Shown: positions 53,682 through 55,747 of the stretch, piece by piece
Layout: every line of letters starts with the position of its first letter
Numbering within the stretch: position 1 is the stretch's first letter
Source: Brassicibacter mesophilus
GTDB taxonomy: Bacteria; Bacillota; Clostridia; Tissierellales; Proteiniboraceae
Direction: 5' to 3'
Assembly: GCF_050433385.1 (NCBI RefSeq)
Contig: NZ_JBNPXI010000026.1
Span: forward strand, 1 to 55,747
Length of the DNA: 55,747 nt
The notes under the pieces: generated by a model
What the model saw: only the letters and a program-made list of their open reading frames with translations
Database searches by the model: none
What the model was told of the DNA's origin: nothing
Position numbers and translations under genes: made by a program

Positions 53682-53789
53682 CTTATAATTTAAGTTTTTT
53701 GGTAGCATGAAATCAAAAGTAGTTGTTATATTTTAGCTTTAGATAAATCCTCATTTGCTGGATTAAAATGAGGATTAGTGAAGAATAGT

Positions 53790-53826
53790 CTATAGAAGAG
53801 TGTTATAAAATAACACTCTTCTATAG
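53790..53826 (+). terminator. Hairpin between grdA and the BCCT gene
   Basis: A perfect 17-bp stem CTATAGAAGAGTGTTAT/ATAACACTCTTCTATAG with an AAA loop, without a T run. Probably a processing or partial-termination signal between grdA and the transporter. Confidence 0.6.
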
Positions 53827-53905
53827 GGTAACTTTAATATTTGAAATAGTAATATCTATTGTTAATTTAATAACATTTTAAATAATTTGTAAAGGAGGAA
53901 AACGT

Positions 53906-55411
53906 TTGTCTAAGAAACTAGCTGATAAATCAGTTTTTTATATTTCTCTAATAATTGTTTTCTCAATATCACTTTGGGGAATAATATCACCTTCTAGTTT
54001 TGGAAATATAGCAAATAATGTTTTTAAATTTCTAACTGAACAATTCGGATGGTTCTATCTTTTAGCAATGCTTTTCTTTGTTATATTTATGCTAGCAATT
54101 GCTTTTAGTAAATATGGAAAAATAAAACTTGGTCCTGATGATTCAAAACCTGAATACAGCTATATATCATGGTTTGCAATGCTCTTTTCAGCAGGAATGG
54201 GTATAGGACTTGTATTTTGGGGAGTCGCAGAACCCTTAAATCATTTCATGGCACCTCCTCCTGGTATAGGAGCTGGAACCCCTGAAGCAGCAAATTTTGC
54301 AATATTTGCATCGTTCATGCATTGGGGTATACACCCATGGGCTAATTATTCAGTAATAGCTCTTGCTCTTGCGTATATGCAATTTAGAAAAAATAAACCC
54401 GGTCTAATAAGTAGTATCTTCATTCCACTTATTGGAGAAAAAAGAGCGCAAGGTCCTATTGGTAAGCTAATAGATATTTTAGCTATATTTGCAACAGTTG
54501 CTGGTGTTGCGACTTCTTTAGGATTAGGTACTCTTCAGATTAATAGCGGAATGAATTATCTATTTGGACTACCTATAAGCACTGTTGTTCAGATGAGTAT
54601 AATTGTAATAGTTACTATTCTGTTCATGGCTTCAGCCATATCAGGACTCGATAAAGGTATAAAAATATTATCTAATACAAACATCGCATTAGCAGGCGCG
54701 CTTATGTTACTTACCCTGATCTTAGGTCCAACCATTAAAATAATAAACTCGTTTACAAACGGTTTAGGAATGTATGCAAATAATATAATAGGCGAAAGTC
54801 TTTCAATACAAGCTTTTGGCGATAATAGTTGGATTAATGGATGGAGAATATTTTACTGGGCTTGGTGGATAGCTTGGGCTCCATTCGTAGGAGTGTTTAT
54901 AGCACGTATATCTAAAGGAAGAACTATTAAAGAATTCATTTTAGGTGTATCAATAGTACCTGCACTAGGTTCATTCTTATGGTTTGCTATATTTGGGGCT
55001 ACAGGATTAAGTTTAGGTACAGAAGTTGCGACTGAAGCAATAAAAGTTACTGAAACAGCTTTCTTCGTAGTGATGAATCATATCCCTTTAGGAAGTATAA
55101 TATCTTTTATTGCAGTAGTATTACTATGTACTTTCTTTGTTACATCTGCAGACTCTGCAACATTTGTTCTTGGTATGATGTCAACAGGCGGCGATTTAAA
55201 CCCTACCACAAAGAGAAAGCTTGTATGGGGAGCTATTCAATCCCTAATGGCAGCTTCTCTAATGCTTGCAGGTGGTTTAAACGTACTTCAAACAGCTTCA
55301 ATAGCTGCAGCCTTCCCATTTGCAATTGTTATGATATTCGCATGCTTCTCCCTACTAAAAGCACTTAGGCAAGATACAAAAGAACTTGATGGAGAATATA
55401 CAATCGATTAA
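53906..55411 (+). CDS. BCCT-family glycine betaine transporter
   Basis: A 501-residue, 12-helix betaine/carnitine/choline transporter (OpuD/BetP type). GMGIGLVFWGVAEPLNHF carries the G-x-G-x-G motif typical of sodium-coupled betaine carriers, and WWIAWAPFVGVFIARIS is the BCCT signature whose tryptophans form the substrate box. The start is TTG 53906 behind AAAGGAGG at seven bases. The long osmosensing C-terminal tail of BetP is absent, so nutrient uptake for betaine fermentation is more likely than osmoprotection. Transcribed with or just after grdA. Confidence 0.93.
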   Translation: MSKKLADKSVFYISLIIVFSISLWGIISPSSFGNIANNVFKFLTEQFGWFYLLAMLFFVIFMLAIAFSKYGKIKLGPDDSKPEYSYISWFAMLFSAGMGIGLVFWGVAEPLNHFMAPPPGIGAGTPEAANFAIFASFMHWGIHPWANYSVIALALAYMQFRKNKPGLISSIFIPLIGEKRAQGPIGKLIDILAIFATVAGVATSLGLGTLQINSGMNYLFGLPISTVVQMSIIVIVTILFMASAISGLDKGIKILSNTNIALAGALMLLTLILGPTIKIINSFTNGLGMYANNIIGESLSIQAFGDNSWINGWRIFYWAWWIAWAPFVGVFIARISKGRTIKEFILGVSIVPALGSFLWFAIFGATGLSLGTEVATEAIKVTETAFFVVMNHIPLGSIISFIAVVLLCTFFVTSADSATFVLGMMSTGGDLNPTTKRKLVWGAIQSLMAASLMLAGGLNVLQTASIAAAFPFAIVMIFACFSLLKALRQDTKELDGEYTID

Positions 55412-55434
55412 AAAATATTGTATCAATACAGAAT

Positions 55435-55463
55435 AAAAGCTGGCTATTAAATAGCCAGCTTTT
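55435..55463 (+). terminator. Terminator of the BCCT gene
   Basis: A 12-bp stem AAAAGCTGGCTA/TAGCCAGCTTTT with a five-base loop, followed by TGGG, 24 bases after the BCCT stop. Confidence 0.85.
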
Positions 55464-55654
55464 TGGGTAAAAAAATCCAATAATATTCTACTCTTCCATA
55501 AGCATAAATAGAGAACTCAAATCTTTGATCTGGTGTTGGTCTCTTAGTTTTTTCATCAGGGCACTCAAATCTACGCTTCTAAAATTTGGTGTGCATCGCT
55601 TAGTCCAGGCAAGCACTACGCTAGAATATAATTTTGTTTCAAAAAAATAAAAAA

Positions 55655-55747
55655 CCAGCGATGTCCTACTCTCCCAGGGCGTCTCCGCCCAAGTACCATC
55701 AGCGCTGGAAGGCTTAACTTCTGTGTTCGGTATGGGAACAGGTGTGA
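55655..55747 (-). rRNA. rrf: 5S ribosomal RNA, 3' 93 bases (runs off the right edge)
   Basis: The minus strand reads TCACACCTGTTCCCATACCG, then GAACACAGAAGTTAAGC, CGCTGATGGTACTTGGG and CTGGGAGAGTAGGACATCGCTGG, the conserved 5S core and 3' end. The 5' start and presumably the 23S/16S genes lie beyond the window. It is followed (toward lower coordinates) by AAAAAACC-free AT sequence and an open stretch up to 55488 that I do not call as a gene. Confidence 0.95.

Noticed and set aside
55488..55644. Open minus-strand frame just after the 5S rRNA (ending DLSSLFMLMEE)
   Set aside because: No start codon or ribosome site, directly downstream of rRNA. Such spacer frames are often mistaken for genes.
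1..55747. CRISPR arrays, insertion sequences or phage genes
   Set aside because: No regularly spaced repeats, transposase, integrase or phage structural genes were seen; the window is ordinary chromosomal sequence with local decay only.

Overview
The window reads as chromosome of a low-GC, spore-forming, amino-acid-fermenting clostridium. The evidence is selenocysteine-containing betaine/sarcosine reductase genes with in-frame UGA codons, a two-subunit P-protein glycine cleavage system, GerA/B/C germination genes, a T-box, a glycine riboswitch and ECF-type genes. An Acetoanaerobium- or Peptostreptococcaceae-like Stickland fermenter fits best. That placement is inference from gene content, not from a marker phylogeny.

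Left part (1-14.4 kb): the start of a thiolase gene with a FabG/PhaB-type reductase; then a minus-strand glycine block in transcription order: tandem glycine riboswitch with terminator, gcvT, gcvH, gcvPA, gcvPB, a 165-aa unknown, an apparently unannotated 99-aa selenoprotein (CxxU motif), lipB, lipA. These would deaminate and decarboxylate glycine and lipoylate the H protein. Next comes the threonine block: thrC-thrB-UPF0735 on minus and hom-lysC diverging on plus.

Middle (14.4-34.5 kb): gerB-gerC-gerA operon; a MazG-like pyrophosphohydrolase; an NCS2 purine permease; an ECF S-component with DUF3842 and DUF1893; a decayed duplicate of the cardiolipin synthase locus followed by the intact gene; a lipoprotein; M20 amidohydrolase; a Nim-like flavoprotein; a dimethylargininase-like enzyme; a five-gene envelope operon (two MGDG-synthase-type glycosyltransferases, polysaccharide deacetylase, YkoP, LPG-synthase-type membrane protein); and a cytosine-deaminase-like amidohydrolase with an IclR regulator.

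Right part (34.5-55.7 kb): SLH-anchored 5'-nucleotidase; a second small selenoprotein (CGU motif); tadA and tRNA-Arg(CCU); D,D-carboxypeptidase; M1 peptidase lipoprotein; serS with T-box; a frameshifted orphan gerB; an ECF sigma factor with its DUF4179 partner; UPF0182; niaR; and a TetR gene divergent from the selenoprotein operon grdI-grdH-grdA and a BCCT betaine transporter. The window ends inside a minus-strand 5S rRNA.

Functionally the window couples uptake and reduction of betaine (BCCT + PB-betaine + selenoprotein A) with oxidative glycine cleavage. Four genes need UGA to be read as selenocysteine: grdH, grdA and two small selenoproteins that standard gene calling would split or miss.
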